Under the pieces are notes generated by a model. That model searched no databases. It was not told the origin of the DNA and was given only the letters and a program-made list of their open reading frames with translations. A program made the position numbers and the translations under genes. Positions 34,352-43,682 of a stretch of DNA of 62,007 nucleotides are shown here, piece by piece (position 1 is the first letter of the stretch; every line of letters begins with the position of its first letter). This stretch comes from DASXRU01 sp039933315 (GTDB lineage: Bacteria > Acidobacteriota > Blastocatellia > Pyrinomonadales > Pyrinomonadaceae). The DNA is taken from positions 1 through 62,007 of the forward strand of contig JBDTOI010000006.1 in the NCBI GenBank assembly GCA_039933315.1, in the 5' to 3' direction.

Positions 34352-36784
34352 ATGGTCGGGCAAACTCTCGGCAACTACAAAATCACGCAAAAAATCGGCG
34401 CCGGCGGACAAGGCGCTGTTTACAAGGCTACCGATAACAAACTCGGCCGCACCGTGGTCGTAAAAGTTCTCCCGGCTGAGCTGACTGTCAAGGAAACCAA
34501 TCTCAAACGCTTCGAACGCGAAGCGCGCCTCGCTTCCACTCTGGATCATCCGAACATCTGCACCATCTTCGATCTCGACGAAGCCAACGGTGTGCACTTC
34601 ATCACCATGCAGTACGTCGAAGGACGCAACGTGCGCCAGCTGGTAGGTGGGCGTCCGTTGGAACTACGTAGCGCCCTCTTGATCGCCATCCAGGTCGCTG
34701 ATGCGCTGGCAGCCGCGCACGCCCGCGGCATCATCCATCGCGACATCAAGTCCGGCAACGTAATGGTCACTGACTCCGGCCAGGTAAAGATTCTGGATTT
34801 TGGCCTGGCGAAGTTGCTGGACGAAAGCGAAGCCACCGCCAAACAAATTCATCAAACTGAGCTAACGGAGGTCGGTGTGCCTTACGGGACCGCCACCTAT
34901 GCTGCCCCGGAGCAGGCGCGCGGCGATCGCGTGGACTCGCGGGCCGACATTTTTTCCACCGGGGTGCTGCTTTACGAGATGCTGACCGGCACCTGGCCGT
35001 TCCGCGGCAAGTCGAGCGTGGACGTGCGTCACGCTGTTATTCATGACGCCGCAAAACCAGTCGGCGAAACGCGGAAGGAAGCGATTCCCGCGCGATTGCA
35101 ACAGATACTCGACCGCTCAATGGCCAAGGAGCCGCGTAATCGTTATCCGAAGATCACGGAAATGCAGGATGAACTGCGTGGCGTTCTGCGCGAGATATCC
35201 AGTCCCAGCGAGGCCGCTGAAGCTGTTATGCCGGCGCCGCCCCGTCATGTCTCCGGCGCCAGCCCCATCTCACGGGCCATGCGCTGGTTGCGCACGAAAA
35301 GCGGCGGGCAATCGCAGACCAGCATCCCCGGCGCGTCACAGCAAACCCCAACCACTGCGCACGAAACCCCCTTTACCACGGTGGCCGATCGGGAGAAAAA
35401 GAGCATTGCCATCCTGCCGTTCAAGAACCTGAATAATGATCCGGCATCAAGCTTCTATGAATTCTCTCTGGCCGACGCAGTGATAACTGAGCTGGCGCGG
35501 ATTCGCTCGCTGGTGGTGCGGCCTTCCTCAGTTATCGCGAAATACCAGGGCCAGCCAGTTGACCCGCGGGATGTAGGCCGCGAGCTTAACGTCACTGCCG
35601 TTCTGGCCACCGGATTTTTTCATGTCGGCGAACGTTTTCGCGTAACCGCCCAACTGCTTGACGTCGCCACCGGCGACATCCTCTGGAGTGACCGCATCGA
35701 TGCGGCGGCGGCGGACATCATTGCCGTGCAAGACACTATTGCCCAGCGGATCGTTGACGGATTACGCCTTGAGCTAAGCCCTGACGAACAGGCGGGCCTG
35801 GCGCAACCAACGACGGTTAATGCCGCCGCATATGAAGAGTATCTCCGCGGCCGTGATTTATTTGCCAGGTTCATCTTTCGCACGGTGGCTTCGGAAGACT
35901 GCGACGCCGCGATTAAGCATTTCAGCCGCGCTATCGAACTCGATCCGGAGTTCGCTCTGGCCTATGACGGCCTGGGCGCAAGTCATGTGAATCGCGTACA
36001 CAAAGGACTGGGTGGCGCTGAGGATTACGAAAAGGCTGAAGGCGCTTTTAAAAAAGCTCTCGAGTTGGATCCAAATCTTATCGAGGCCCGCATGCTGATG
36101 GTCTTCGTTTACCTTTGGCGCGGGGAAAAACAAAAAGCCCGTGAAGAAGTAGGGCGGATGCGTCGTGAAGCGCCAAACGAAGCAGTGGTTCACTTCGTGA
36201 AGGCAACTCTGCACCGGCTCGATGGCGAGTATGAGCGCGCATTGCGTAGTTACGATCGTCTGGTGCGGCTGGATCCGGCGGCGCACGTGGTTGTCAGCTA
36301 CAACCGGGCCCTGATTTTCATTTTCAAGGGCCAACCGCAGGAGGCCATGCGGGAATTGGATCAAGCGACCGCTATCGAGCCCAACAATCCTTTACTAAAA
36401 ATGTTCCGAGCCCTCACTCTCTATTACCTCGGCGAGACCGACAACGCCACTCAGCTGTTGCGCGAGGTGGTGGAGCGTAATCCCAACATGCACGGCGTGC
36501 GTCCATTCCTGGCCATGTGCCTGAGCGCACAGGGTCAGCACGATGCCGCCCGCGCAGAAATAACTGACGCCGTAAAACGTAACGCCGTTGTTGACGCCGA
36601 TATTGCTTACTCGCTGGGGGCAGTCTATGCGCTTGAGAACGAAACGGATCAAGCGTTTGAATGGCTTGATCGCTCGGTGTCTCTGGGGAACGAAAATCGG
36701 CCCTGCTTCGAACATGATCCCAACCTCGCCTCGATCCGGAACGATCCACGCTTCAAAGAGTTGATTACTCGAATTTCCCGCTGA
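34352..36784 (+). CDS. Ser/Thr protein kinase fused to TolB-like and TPR domains
   Basis: The product is 810 residues. The kinase domain (about 8-275) is complete: GAGGQG loop, VVVKVL lysine, HRDIKSGNVMV, DFGLAKLL, and ATYAAPEQARG. No membrane helix is visible. A middle domain at about 345-480 (KSIAILPFKNLNNDPASSFYEFSLADAVITELARI, VTAQLLDVATGDILWSDRID) is the TolB/FlgO-like module often paired with TPRs in acidobacterial kinases and cyclases. The C-terminal 300 residues are TPRs (for example AIELDPEFALAYDGLGASH, ALELDPNLIEARMLMVFVYL). Soluble TPR kinases probably dock on protein partners. No target is suggested by the neighbours. Confidence 0.93.
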   Translation: MVGQTLGNYKITQKIGAGGQGAVYKATDNKLGRTVVVKVLPAELTVKETNLKRFEREARLASTLDHPNICTIFDLDEANGVHFITMQYVEGRNVRQLVGGRPLELRSALLIAIQVADALAAAHARGIIHRDIKSGNVMVTDSGQVKILDFGLAKLLDESEATAKQIHQTELTEVGVPYGTATYAAPEQARGDRVDSRADIFSTGVLLYEMLTGTWPFRGKSSVDVRHAVIHDAAKPVGETRKEAIPARLQQILDRSMAKEPRNRYPKITEMQDELRGVLREISSPSEAAEAVMPAPPRHVSGASPISRAMRWLRTKSGGQSQTSIPGASQQTPTTAHETPFTTVADREKKSIAILPFKNLNNDPASSFYEFSLADAVITELARIRSLVVRPSSVIAKYQGQPVDPRDVGRELNVTAVLATGFFHVGERFRVTAQLLDVATGDILWSDRIDAAAADIIAVQDTIAQRIVDGLRLELSPDEQAGLAQPTTVNAAAYEEYLRGRDLFARFIFRTVASEDCDAAIKHFSRAIELDPEFALAYDGLGASHVNRVHKGLGGAEDYEKAEGAFKKALELDPNLIEARMLMVFVYLWRGEKQKAREEVGRMRREAPNEAVVHFVKATLHRLDGEYERALRSYDRLVRLDPAAHVVVSYNRALIFIFKGQPQEAMRELDQATAIEPNNPLLKMFRALTLYYLGETDNATQLLREVVERNPNMHGVRPFLAMCLSAQGQHDAARAEITDAVKRNAVVDADIAYSLGAVYALENETDQAFEWLDRSVSLGNENRPCFEHDPNLASIRNDPRFKELITRISR

Positions 36785-36832
36785 ACTACTTCCCTGCCCT
36801 TTACGTAGTGCCAATAAGGAGCTGCAGGCGGA

Positions 36833-37144
36833 ATGTCCTTGGAGAAGTTTATCGATGAACAAATCAAGAAGGCCATTGGGGACGGTGATTTTGTGAATCT
36901 TCCCGGGAGTGGCGAGCCGATTGACCTTCGCGCCTATTTTGAAACGCCCGAGGATCTGAGGATGTGCTATTCGATTCTTAAGTCCAGCAACTTCATTCCT
37001 GAGGAAGTCGAGTTGTTCAAAACGATTGATGACTTGACCGCCGAGCGCAATGCCTGTCTGGACGAGGAACAAAAAGCGCGGCTCAGCAAAACCATCAATG
37101 AGACGCGGCTGGGACTACGGTTACTCCTTGAACGACGACGATAA
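36833..37144 (+). CDS. DUF1992 (DnaJ-subfamily-C-member-28-like) protein
   Basis: The product is 103 residues, the normal length of the bacterial DUF1992 family. It contains the family core IDEQIKKAIGDGDFVNLPGSGEPIDL, followed by a helical part (MCYSILKSSNFIPEEVEL) and a basic end. The domain occurs alone in bacteria and in the eukaryotic DNAJC28 protein; its role is not established. It follows the kinase gene by 48 bp and may share its transcript. Confidence 0.85.
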   Translation: MSLEKFIDEQIKKAIGDGDFVNLPGSGEPIDLRAYFETPEDLRMCYSILKSSNFIPEEVELFKTIDDLTAERNACLDEEQKARLSKTINETRLGLRLLLERRR

Positions 37145-37961
37145 GAGCGTGAGCGCAGATCCAGATTCAATGATCCTGGTCCCGGAAGGCCTCATAGCTT
37201 CGCTTTTCAAATAGGTTTCCGCTATACTGCCCCCGCTCGTCCTGCCCGACGCAACGAATGCCAATCAGCGTTTCCTGACATTCAGCAGCGGTAAACATAG
37301 TTTTCCGTGCGCGCAGACAGGCAAGAATTTTTGCGGTCGTTAAGTCAACGGCCATTTATCACTCTTGAAAAGTTACGCACACGATCCCAAGGGCCGCCTC
37401 GGATTGAACTCGAGGGCGCGATTTGAACAGCCGGATCGAAGCGGTAATTGATAGCAGCGCAGACAGGTTTCAGAGCACGGAGTCGTTTTGTACGAGAGTG
37501 CTCCCTGACTGCGAGGTCTCCCAGTGATGGGCGGCCCGCGATACGGAGTTTCATTTGGATCTGTCCTATTGCGTTTGCGCAAGCGAAGACATTCGTCCGT
37601 CCCGGGTGAATCCTGAGCGCAGGTCGCATCCCAGTATTCCTAAAAAGCGGACGCGCATAGCCAGCCAAATGGCTCTGTGCCCCGCCGTCTCATTGAAAAA
37701 GTCCGGCACATCTGCCGGCGCCTTCAAATCAAAATCTTACGGCGAACTCACTTTTGATTTCGCTACCTTCGCTTGTAGTGCGCGTCTCGCCATAGGGACT
37801 GGAGATGTCATGCCTGCAACGCTTCACAATTCATACGCGATCAAAGATGACCAGGATCAGTCTGAGAGCGCCAGCGCCGTTCAAGCGAACGCGCGGGTGA
37901 TAGCGCTTTCGGTGACAGGGTCGTGCTTAAAATCGCCGTTTCAGGAGACAGAAAGACCAAC
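37145..37961. other. 817-bp region without a confident gene, leading to the RNase E/G gene
   Basis: No reading frame here has a convincing product. A 62-codon minus-strand frame (37167-37355) and a longer minus frame (37345-37668) overlap each other but lack ribosome sites and recognisable motifs. A plus frame over 37555-37977 is arginine/serine-rich and not family-like. A perfect hairpin (CCGGCA, loop CATC, TGCCGG) lies at 37703-37718. If transcription of the RNase gene starts far upstream, this would be an unusually long leader, as in E. coli rne, where the leader mediates autoregulation. That parallel is inference. Confidence 0.4.
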
Positions 37962-40700
37962 ATGGCAAAAGAATTAATTGTTAGCGTCAATGGACGCGAA
38001 AAGAAGATCGCAATCGTGGAGAACGAACGGGTAACCGAGTTCTACATCGAGCGGGGTGAAGAGAATCAGGGCATCGTGGGCAATATCTACAAAGGGCGCG
38101 TAATGCGCGTACTGCCCGGCATGCAATCGGCTTTCGTGGATATCGGCCTCGACCGCGACGCGTTCCTTTACGTGTCCGACTTCTTCGATGAAGAAGAGGA
38201 GTTCGAGCGCATTGTGGTGGATAAATCCAAGAAGGTGGACGCGGAGACTGCGGCACGCGACGCCGCTGAACAACTCCACCTGGCACGCGTGGAACGGGAG
38301 CGCCTCATCGAAGCCACTCATGAACGCGCAGAACCTTTGCGCGAGGTTGATGCAGGCACCCTCAGCACACTGAGTGAGCCGGCGCCGGTGAGTGAGCCTG
38401 AGCCAGCCACCGAAGAAGCCGCTGGCCAGGCAGAGTCCGCAGAAACGGGCGCACGACGGCGGGGACGAAGGGGCCGCCGGCGCGGACGTGGTGCCGAGGA
38501 AGGCCAGGAAGAATCGACAGGCAGGATCGAGAAAAGCTCACTGCCTCGGATACCCGAGTCTGAAGAGATCGAAACGCCTTTCGTGTCCGGCGGCTCATCA
38601 TTCCAGCGCGTCGTGGATGAAGAGGCTGCGGAGAATGGCGCCATGTTCAAGGACGCGCGTCTCCAGGAGCGCATATTCGACCAGATTCATGCGGTCGAGT
38701 TCGACATTGAAGAAGTGCCTACCACCGAAGTGGGGACGCTCTTATCTGAGAGCCGTAGCGCCGATCGCTCGCTGCAGCGAGTGGACGATAGTGATCTCGC
38801 TTCCGGCGCGGCCGGTGCAGGAGGACGGCGGGGCCAACAGAGAATCGAGGCCCACGTCTCTGATTTCGTAGATGAGGTGATTGACTCGACTGGCGCTGGA
38901 TCATCCTTTGAACGCGTCAGCGATGACGAGCCCAACGAATTGAAGAAGGCAGAAGCAATAGCGGCGCCTCCGGCCAAGCGAAAATCGCGAGTGGGTGTGA
39001 CCAGGAAAGTCGCTTCGGCGTTATCAAGAATTGCAAAGAAGCCCGCGCCCAAAAAGGAAAAAGATGCCGAAGCCGCGCCCGCGGAGGAAAACGCCGCCGC
39101 CGATTTGTCTTCAGCCGGAAAGGATAATGAGTCATACCCGGACGGTGAGGCAGGGATCACCACTGGACGCACGCATGAAGAGTTTGCCACCCGGCGCGGC
39201 GGACGCCGGCGCCGCAAACCACAGCGAGCCGCCGGGGCCGGCGAGGAGGCGGGCACCAACGGCAAAGATGACAACGCAGAAGCTGTCGATGAGGGGGACG
39301 ACCAACCTGCTGAGGTAGCTGTGGCCGAGACAAAAACTCCTGAGGCCAAACCAGCCGAGCCTAAGGTTGCGGAAAACGGGGCCCGCTCAGCCAGGGCTCC
39401 GCGCAGTTCTTCCAGGGAGGAACGCCCGGCCAGGGGACGCTCCGGGCATCGCAGTTCGCGCCGCGATCACCCCCAACCAGCAATCACAGATTTACTGCGG
39501 GAAGGCCAGGAGATTCTCGTGCAAATCGCCAAAGAGCCCATTGCTAAGAAGGGCGCTCGCATTACTTCGCACATAGCTTTGCCGGGAAGATTTCTGGTCT
39601 ATATGCCGACCGTCGAGCACGTCGGCGTCTCTCGCAAGATCGAGTCCGACAGCGAACGCGCCAGGTTGCGGAAACTAATCCAGGTAATTCGCGCCGAAGA
39701 AGACGTGCCATCGGGCGGGTTCATCGTACGCACGGCTGGCATCGGCATCAGCGAGGCCGATCTACGGGAAGACGCGCGCTACCTGGTGCGCACCTGGCTG
39801 GAAATTCGCAAGAATGCCGAAAAGGCCAAAGCCCCGGCGATGGCCCATAAGGATCTCGATCTGGTGCAACGCATTTTGCGCGATCAGCTTTCCGAAGACT
39901 TCACGGCGATTCGCGTGGACTCGGAAGATGAATATCAGCGCATCGTCGAGTTTGTAAATCGCGTTCAGCCGCACATGGTCAAGCGGGTAAAACTCTACAC
40001 GCGAGACGAGCCCATCCTCGAGGCCTTTGCTGTGCAAGGTGAAATCGACAAGGCGATCAAGCCGCGCGTCTGGCTCAGATCCGGTGGCTACCTGGTCATC
40101 AATCAGACTGAGGCATTGGTCGCCATTGACGTCAACACGGGAAAATTTGTCGGCCGGGGCGGTAGCCGTTTGGAAGATACAATCACCCGTACAAATCTCG
40201 AAGCGGTGGATGAAATCGTCAGGCAGATTCGTTTGCGTGACCTGGGCGGCATTATCGTCCTCGACCTGATCGACATGGAAGAGCGCCGCAATCGCCAACG
40301 CGTGATGCAGGCTTTACAGGAAGCGCTCCAGGGTGACAAATCTCCGACCAAGGTCCTTTCCTTCAACGATTTTGGTCTGGTGATCATGACGCGCAAGCGT
40401 GTGAAACAGTCGCTCGAAAGAACGCTGTGCTCGCCCTGCAACTACTGCCAGGGAGCCGGGCTGGTCAAGTCGCCGCAGACAATTTGCTACGAGATCCTGG
40501 AGCAAGCGCGGCGGCTGGGACGAGAACCCGATGCTAAAGGGGCTAAGGCGACCTTACTGCGTGTTAATCCTGAGGTCGCTCGCGCGCTGCATGGCCCGGA
40601 GAAAGACGTGTTAACGGAGATTGAAGCCTACCTGGGCGCAGTGGATATCACCAGTGATCCGCGCATTCACCAGGAGCAATTTGATTTTGCGATTGTGTGA
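37962..40700 (+). CDS. rng: Ribonuclease E/G family endoribonuclease with large insert in the S1 domain
   Basis: The product is 912 residues from ATG 37962. The start of the S1 domain is present (NIYKGRVMRVLPGMQSAFVDIGLDRDAFLYVSDF, 41-74) and resumes only at about 508 (ITDLLREGQEILVQIAKEPIAKKGARITSHIALPG). The roughly 430 residues between are charged and disordered, with RG-rich, acidic and Lys/Ala segments. The catalytic core keeps both metal-binding Asp residues (D723 in AIDVNTG, D768 in VLDLIDM) and the zinc-link cysteines (C826 and C829). It cleaves single-stranded RNA in rRNA maturation and mRNA decay. No C-terminal scaffold is present; the insert may take its place. E. coli RNase G is about 490 residues. 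Confidence 0.95.
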   Translation: MAKELIVSVNGREKKIAIVENERVTEFYIERGEENQGIVGNIYKGRVMRVLPGMQSAFVDIGLDRDAFLYVSDFFDEEEEFERIVVDKSKKVDAETAARDAAEQLHLARVERERLIEATHERAEPLREVDAGTLSTLSEPAPVSEPEPATEEAAGQAESAETGARRRGRRGRRRGRGAEEGQEESTGRIEKSSLPRIPESEEIETPFVSGGSSFQRVVDEEAAENGAMFKDARLQERIFDQIHAVEFDIEEVPTTEVGTLLSESRSADRSLQRVDDSDLASGAAGAGGRRGQQRIEAHVSDFVDEVIDSTGAGSSFERVSDDEPNELKKAEAIAAPPAKRKSRVGVTRKVASALSRIAKKPAPKKEKDAEAAPAEENAAADLSSAGKDNESYPDGEAGITTGRTHEEFATRRGGRRRRKPQRAAGAGEEAGTNGKDDNAEAVDEGDDQPAEVAVAETKTPEAKPAEPKVAENGARSARAPRSSSREERPARGRSGHRSSRRDHPQPAITDLLREGQEILVQIAKEPIAKKGARITSHIALPGRFLVYMPTVEHVGVSRKIESDSERARLRKLIQVIRAEEDVPSGGFIVRTAGIGISEADLREDARYLVRTWLEIRKNAEKAKAPAMAHKDLDLVQRILRDQLSEDFTAIRVDSEDEYQRIVEFVNRVQPHMVKRVKLYTRDEPILEAFAVQGEIDKAIKPRVWLRSGGYLVINQTEALVAIDVNTGKFVGRGGSRLEDTITRTNLEAVDEIVRQIRLRDLGGIIVLDLIDMEERRNRQRVMQALQEALQGDKSPTKVLSFNDFGLVIMTRKRVKQSLERTLCSPCNYCQGAGLVKSPQTICYEILEQARRLGREPDAKGAKATLLRVNPEVARALHGPEKDVLTEIEAYLGAVDITSDPRIHQEQFDFAIV

Positions 40701-40719
40701 GGGTTGCCGGTGCTGGAAA

Positions 40720-42441
40720 TCAGCGAATAATCGTGCTTATGTGGGGATTTCGCTGGTTAGTCAGGACGCCCTGTGCGATCTTTAGTTGGGCCATCAGACG
40801 CAATTCGGGCCGCTCGAATTGATTGGCCAGCGTCACCGAGCGATCGAAATCCCGCCAGCCAAAGTATCCTGCGTTTTGAGCGAGGCCGGTTAGCAGCTCC
40901 CCTATCCTACCTGCGGCTGTCATTGTCCACTCTCCGTCCCTGAAGTAATTGTTCTCAAACCCATCGAGGGTTGCGGCAGCGGCCACCAGTTCATTGAGTC
41001 TCGGTATCAGCGATTCCATGATGGCGAAGCCGCGGTCACTCTTCCAGGAACAATACATCAGAGCCAACCGCATCTGTCCCCCCAGTTGTTCCGTTCCCGG
41101 CTTGATTGAACTAATGATCTGGTCAACCTGGCTGAGAAGCTCCAACGCTGTCTTCCGATCGTTTTCACGCATGCGACTCACGACTTGCAACAGAAATTCG
41201 ATCCGCTGCACAGGGCGACGGAAGCTGGTTACCAGCTGTTGAAGTTCAGCCAACTTCTGGTCGCTCATTGAGCTCCACTCTTGGTCGCCCTCCAAATGAG
41301 CGAGCATGGAGCGGCGTTGCCGTTCATCGGGAACGTCGGACGCGATCTGGCGGGCTCTGGAAATGTCGCCCGCGTATTCTGCCTTCGACATAGCCGACCA
41401 GAAAATCCGGTCTTGCATCTCTGGGTGCTTCGGAGCTAGCGCAAGAATCTCCTCGATAGTTCCTTCGTCAATAATTTCGGAGACTCGTTGAGACTCAGCG
41501 GTCCGTAGACCCTCACCGCGCTGCCCCTCGAGTGCCCACCGCCGCAATCCCGTTGCGCGTGGGGAGTAGTACTTTTCCATTTTGGGAAATATCGAACCGA
41601 TCTCCCGGCACAGATAAGTTGAGTCGTATTCAGATGCCGTTGCACAACCGTTAGCTAAAGCGCTCTCTAACAGTATGCCAATCAACTCCCGGTAAACCTG
41701 CTCGTCAGCCTCAGGCGGCTGAAAAAATCGGGCCAGTCGCAGGGCTAGCCAAATTGCTTGTGGATCTCGTGCCAGGTTTGCACTCTTCAGTTTGTCAACG
41801 ATTGCCTTGTAAAAGCTCAGTGCTGCTTCCTTGTCCTTCTTGAGGAGCTGAGAAAGCACTGGCCAGAGCTCAGCAGAAAAGCCCTTTGCCAGGGACTCAC
41901 GACCAAGCTTCAACGTGAGCTGAGGATCCTTCGCGGCAATTTGGCTGGCCAGACGCAACTCCAGAGATTTCTCGCCGTCCCTCATTCCATAAGGCAATTC
42001 CAAGTCTGACGGGGGCCGTGTTGCCCGCAGAAATTCCAGGGCCAATTCCGGATCGTGTGGCGCGATCCGGCCAAGAATGTCGCCTCGCAGGCGTCCAAAA
42101 ACCATCAATGTGTGATTGTGTGCTGAAGTATCAGGATCACTATCGTTGAACCCCGCCTTGATGTCTTCCTGCACGGCTGTGAAAATATTGCGTGAACGTT
42201 GTTCGTCATGATTCCAAAGCAGGTCGGCCACGTTTGATCCAATACGGGCACGGTTCTCTGCCGAGTGTAAGCTGCCCAACTCACCTGCGACCGACTCCAG
42301 CAACTTGATTGCCTTCTTGCGCACTGCCGCCGTCTCAGTTTCATCCAATCCTCGCGCCGGGGCTGGCTCCTGCGATCGAGCTGAAAAGGAGAACAGCAAA
42401 ACTGAAACAGTGACGCTGATGAAAAACGATCGGTGGGACAT
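40720..42441 (-). CDS. Exported helical-repeat protein of unknown function
   Basis: The product is 573 residues with a signal peptide (MSHRSFFISVTVSVLLFSFSARSQ). The rest is almost entirely helical with tetratrico- or HEAT-like spacing: RKKAIKLLESVAGELGSLHSAENRARIGSNVADLLW, DPELALEFLRATR and IAAKDPQLTLKLGRESL. No catalytic motif is visible. It is similar in style to uncharacterised exported proteins of Acidobacteriota that occur in many copies, but I cannot name the family. It converges on the RNase gene, with 19 bp between the stops, and follows mqnC by 53 bp on its own strand. Confidence 0.75.
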   Translation of the reverse strand: MSHRSFFISVTVSVLLFSFSARSQEPAPARGLDETETAAVRKKAIKLLESVAGELGSLHSAENRARIGSNVADLLWNHDEQRSRNIFTAVQEDIKAGFNDSDPDTSAHNHTLMVFGRLRGDILGRIAPHDPELALEFLRATRPPSDLELPYGMRDGEKSLELRLASQIAAKDPQLTLKLGRESLAKGFSAELWPVLSQLLKKDKEAALSFYKAIVDKLKSANLARDPQAIWLALRLARFFQPPEADEQVYRELIGILLESALANGCATASEYDSTYLCREIGSIFPKMEKYYSPRATGLRRWALEGQRGEGLRTAESQRVSEIIDEGTIEEILALAPKHPEMQDRIFWSAMSKAEYAGDISRARQIASDVPDERQRRSMLAHLEGDQEWSSMSDQKLAELQQLVTSFRRPVQRIEFLLQVVSRMRENDRKTALELLSQVDQIISSIKPGTEQLGGQMRLALMYCSWKSDRGFAIMESLIPRLNELVAAAATLDGFENNYFRDGEWTMTAAGRIGELLTGLAQNAGYFGWRDFDRSVTLANQFERPELRLMAQLKIAQGVLTNQRNPHISTIIR

Positions 42442-42494
42442 AGATAACCTTCCTAAGACTTAACGAGGCGGGACGATTTCAACGGGAGACTCGC

Positions 42495-43634
42495 TTAACT
42501 GACCGCAACGACGGCGGACTCAGCCGCGCTATCGTGTTCAGAGCCCCTGGGCGTTCGATCGACAGGTCGGTAAAGGATATCGCGCTGTTGGGGGGTAAAA
42601 CCCGCGTCGGAAATCAGCCGGCGCAGCATTTGTTCATCGGCGCGGTTGTGGGCTCCGGCCGCCGAAACCACGTTCTCCTCGATCATGATTGAACCCATGT
42701 CGTTTGCGCCAAAGCGCAGTGCGACCTGGCCCAGCTTCAAGCCCTGTGTCAGCCATGACGACTGAAAGTTCTCTATGTTATCGAGAAACAAACGTGACAC
42801 GGACAGCATCTTGAGATAGTCAATGCCAGTCGGTTCTTCCCGGATGCGACGACCGAGCGCCGTGTTTTCCCTTTGGAACGTCCAGGGAATAAATGCGGTA
42901 AAGCCGCCGGTTTCATCCTGCAAATCTCTGATTCGTTGGAGGTGCCGAACTCTGTGCACCACTGTATCGCCGATGCCGAACATCATGGTCGCAGTTGATC
43001 TGAGCCCTACGCGGTGTGTCGCGCGCATCACCGCCAACCACTCGTCGGTGGTGCACTTAGTGGACACGCGCAGGCGTACTTCATCATCCAGAATCTCACC
43101 GCCACCACCCGGCATGCTGTAAAGACCGGCCTGCTTCAAGCGTTCCATGATGGTTTCGTAATCGAGCCCGGAGATGAGGTGAATGTTATGAATCTCGGGC
43201 GGCGAGAAACAATGCAACTGAAAGTCCGGATACTTTGCGTGCAGGGTACGCAGCAGGTCCTCATACCAGTCGATGCCAAAGTCAGGGTGTAGCCCACCTT
43301 GCATCAGGACCCCGGTGCCACCCAGCGCAATCGTCTCGTCAATCTTCTGACAAATCTCATCAAACGTGCGCACGTATGTGTCGGGCGCGCCCGGCCTCCG
43401 ATAAAAGGCACAGAAGGTGCAGACGACGTTGCACACATTCGTGTAGTTCACGTTGCGGTCGATGATGTAGGTTACGGTGCCATCCGGGTGGCGACGCCGG
43501 CGAACTTCATCGGCCGCAAGGCCAATGCGCACGAAGTCATCCGACTCCAACAAAATCGTGCACTCATCCGCCGTCAGGCGATCACCGGCTAGTACGCGGT
43601 CGAGGATAGTTTGAACCTGGGTGGTTTCAGTCAT
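42495..43634 (-). CDS. mqnC: Cyclic dehypoxanthinyl futalosine synthase (radical SAM)
   Basis: The product is 379 residues. The radical SAM cluster ligands are C68, C72 and C75 (CNVVCTFCAFYR). MqnC-like stretches include VLMQGGLHPDFGIDWYEDLLRTLHA, HCFSPPEIHNI, SMPGGGGEILDDEVR and ATMMFGIGDTVVHRVRHLQRIRDLQDETGGFTAFIPW. It cyclises dehypoxanthine futalosine in the futalosine route to menaquinone, after MqnA, MqnE and MqnB/MqnD-type steps. The length and sequence fit MqnC better than its paralogue MqnE. The gene is 48 bp after mqnA on the same strand. The other pathway genes are not in the window. Confidence 0.95.
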   Translation of the reverse strand: MTETTQVQTILDRVLAGDRLTADECTILLESDDFVRIGLAADEVRRRRHPDGTVTYIIDRNVNYTNVCNVVCTFCAFYRRPGAPDTYVRTFDEICQKIDETIALGGTGVLMQGGLHPDFGIDWYEDLLRTLHAKYPDFQLHCFSPPEIHNIHLISGLDYETIMERLKQAGLYSMPGGGGEILDDEVRLRVSTKCTTDEWLAVMRATHRVGLRSTATMMFGIGDTVVHRVRHLQRIRDLQDETGGFTAFIPWTFQRENTALGRRIREEPTGIDYLKMLSVSRLFLDNIENFQSSWLTQGLKLGQVALRFGANDMGSIMIEENVVSAAGAHNRADEQMLRRLISDAGFTPQQRDILYRPVDRTPRGSEHDSAAESAVVAVS

Positions 43635-43682
43635 TCGGACTCAGTAATAACACTCCTAATTTTGACTATAGCCATTATCCAA

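Noticed and set aside
37345..37668. Minus-strand reading frame of about 107 codons upstream of the RNase E/G gene
   Set aside because: It has no ribosome site, no recognisable motif and proline/arginine-rich shadow-like composition; the neighbouring 62-codon frame is equally weak.
37555..37977. Plus-strand frame running into the RNase E/G start
   Set aside because: It ends 16 bases inside the RNase gene, has Ser/Arg-rich composition and no family features.
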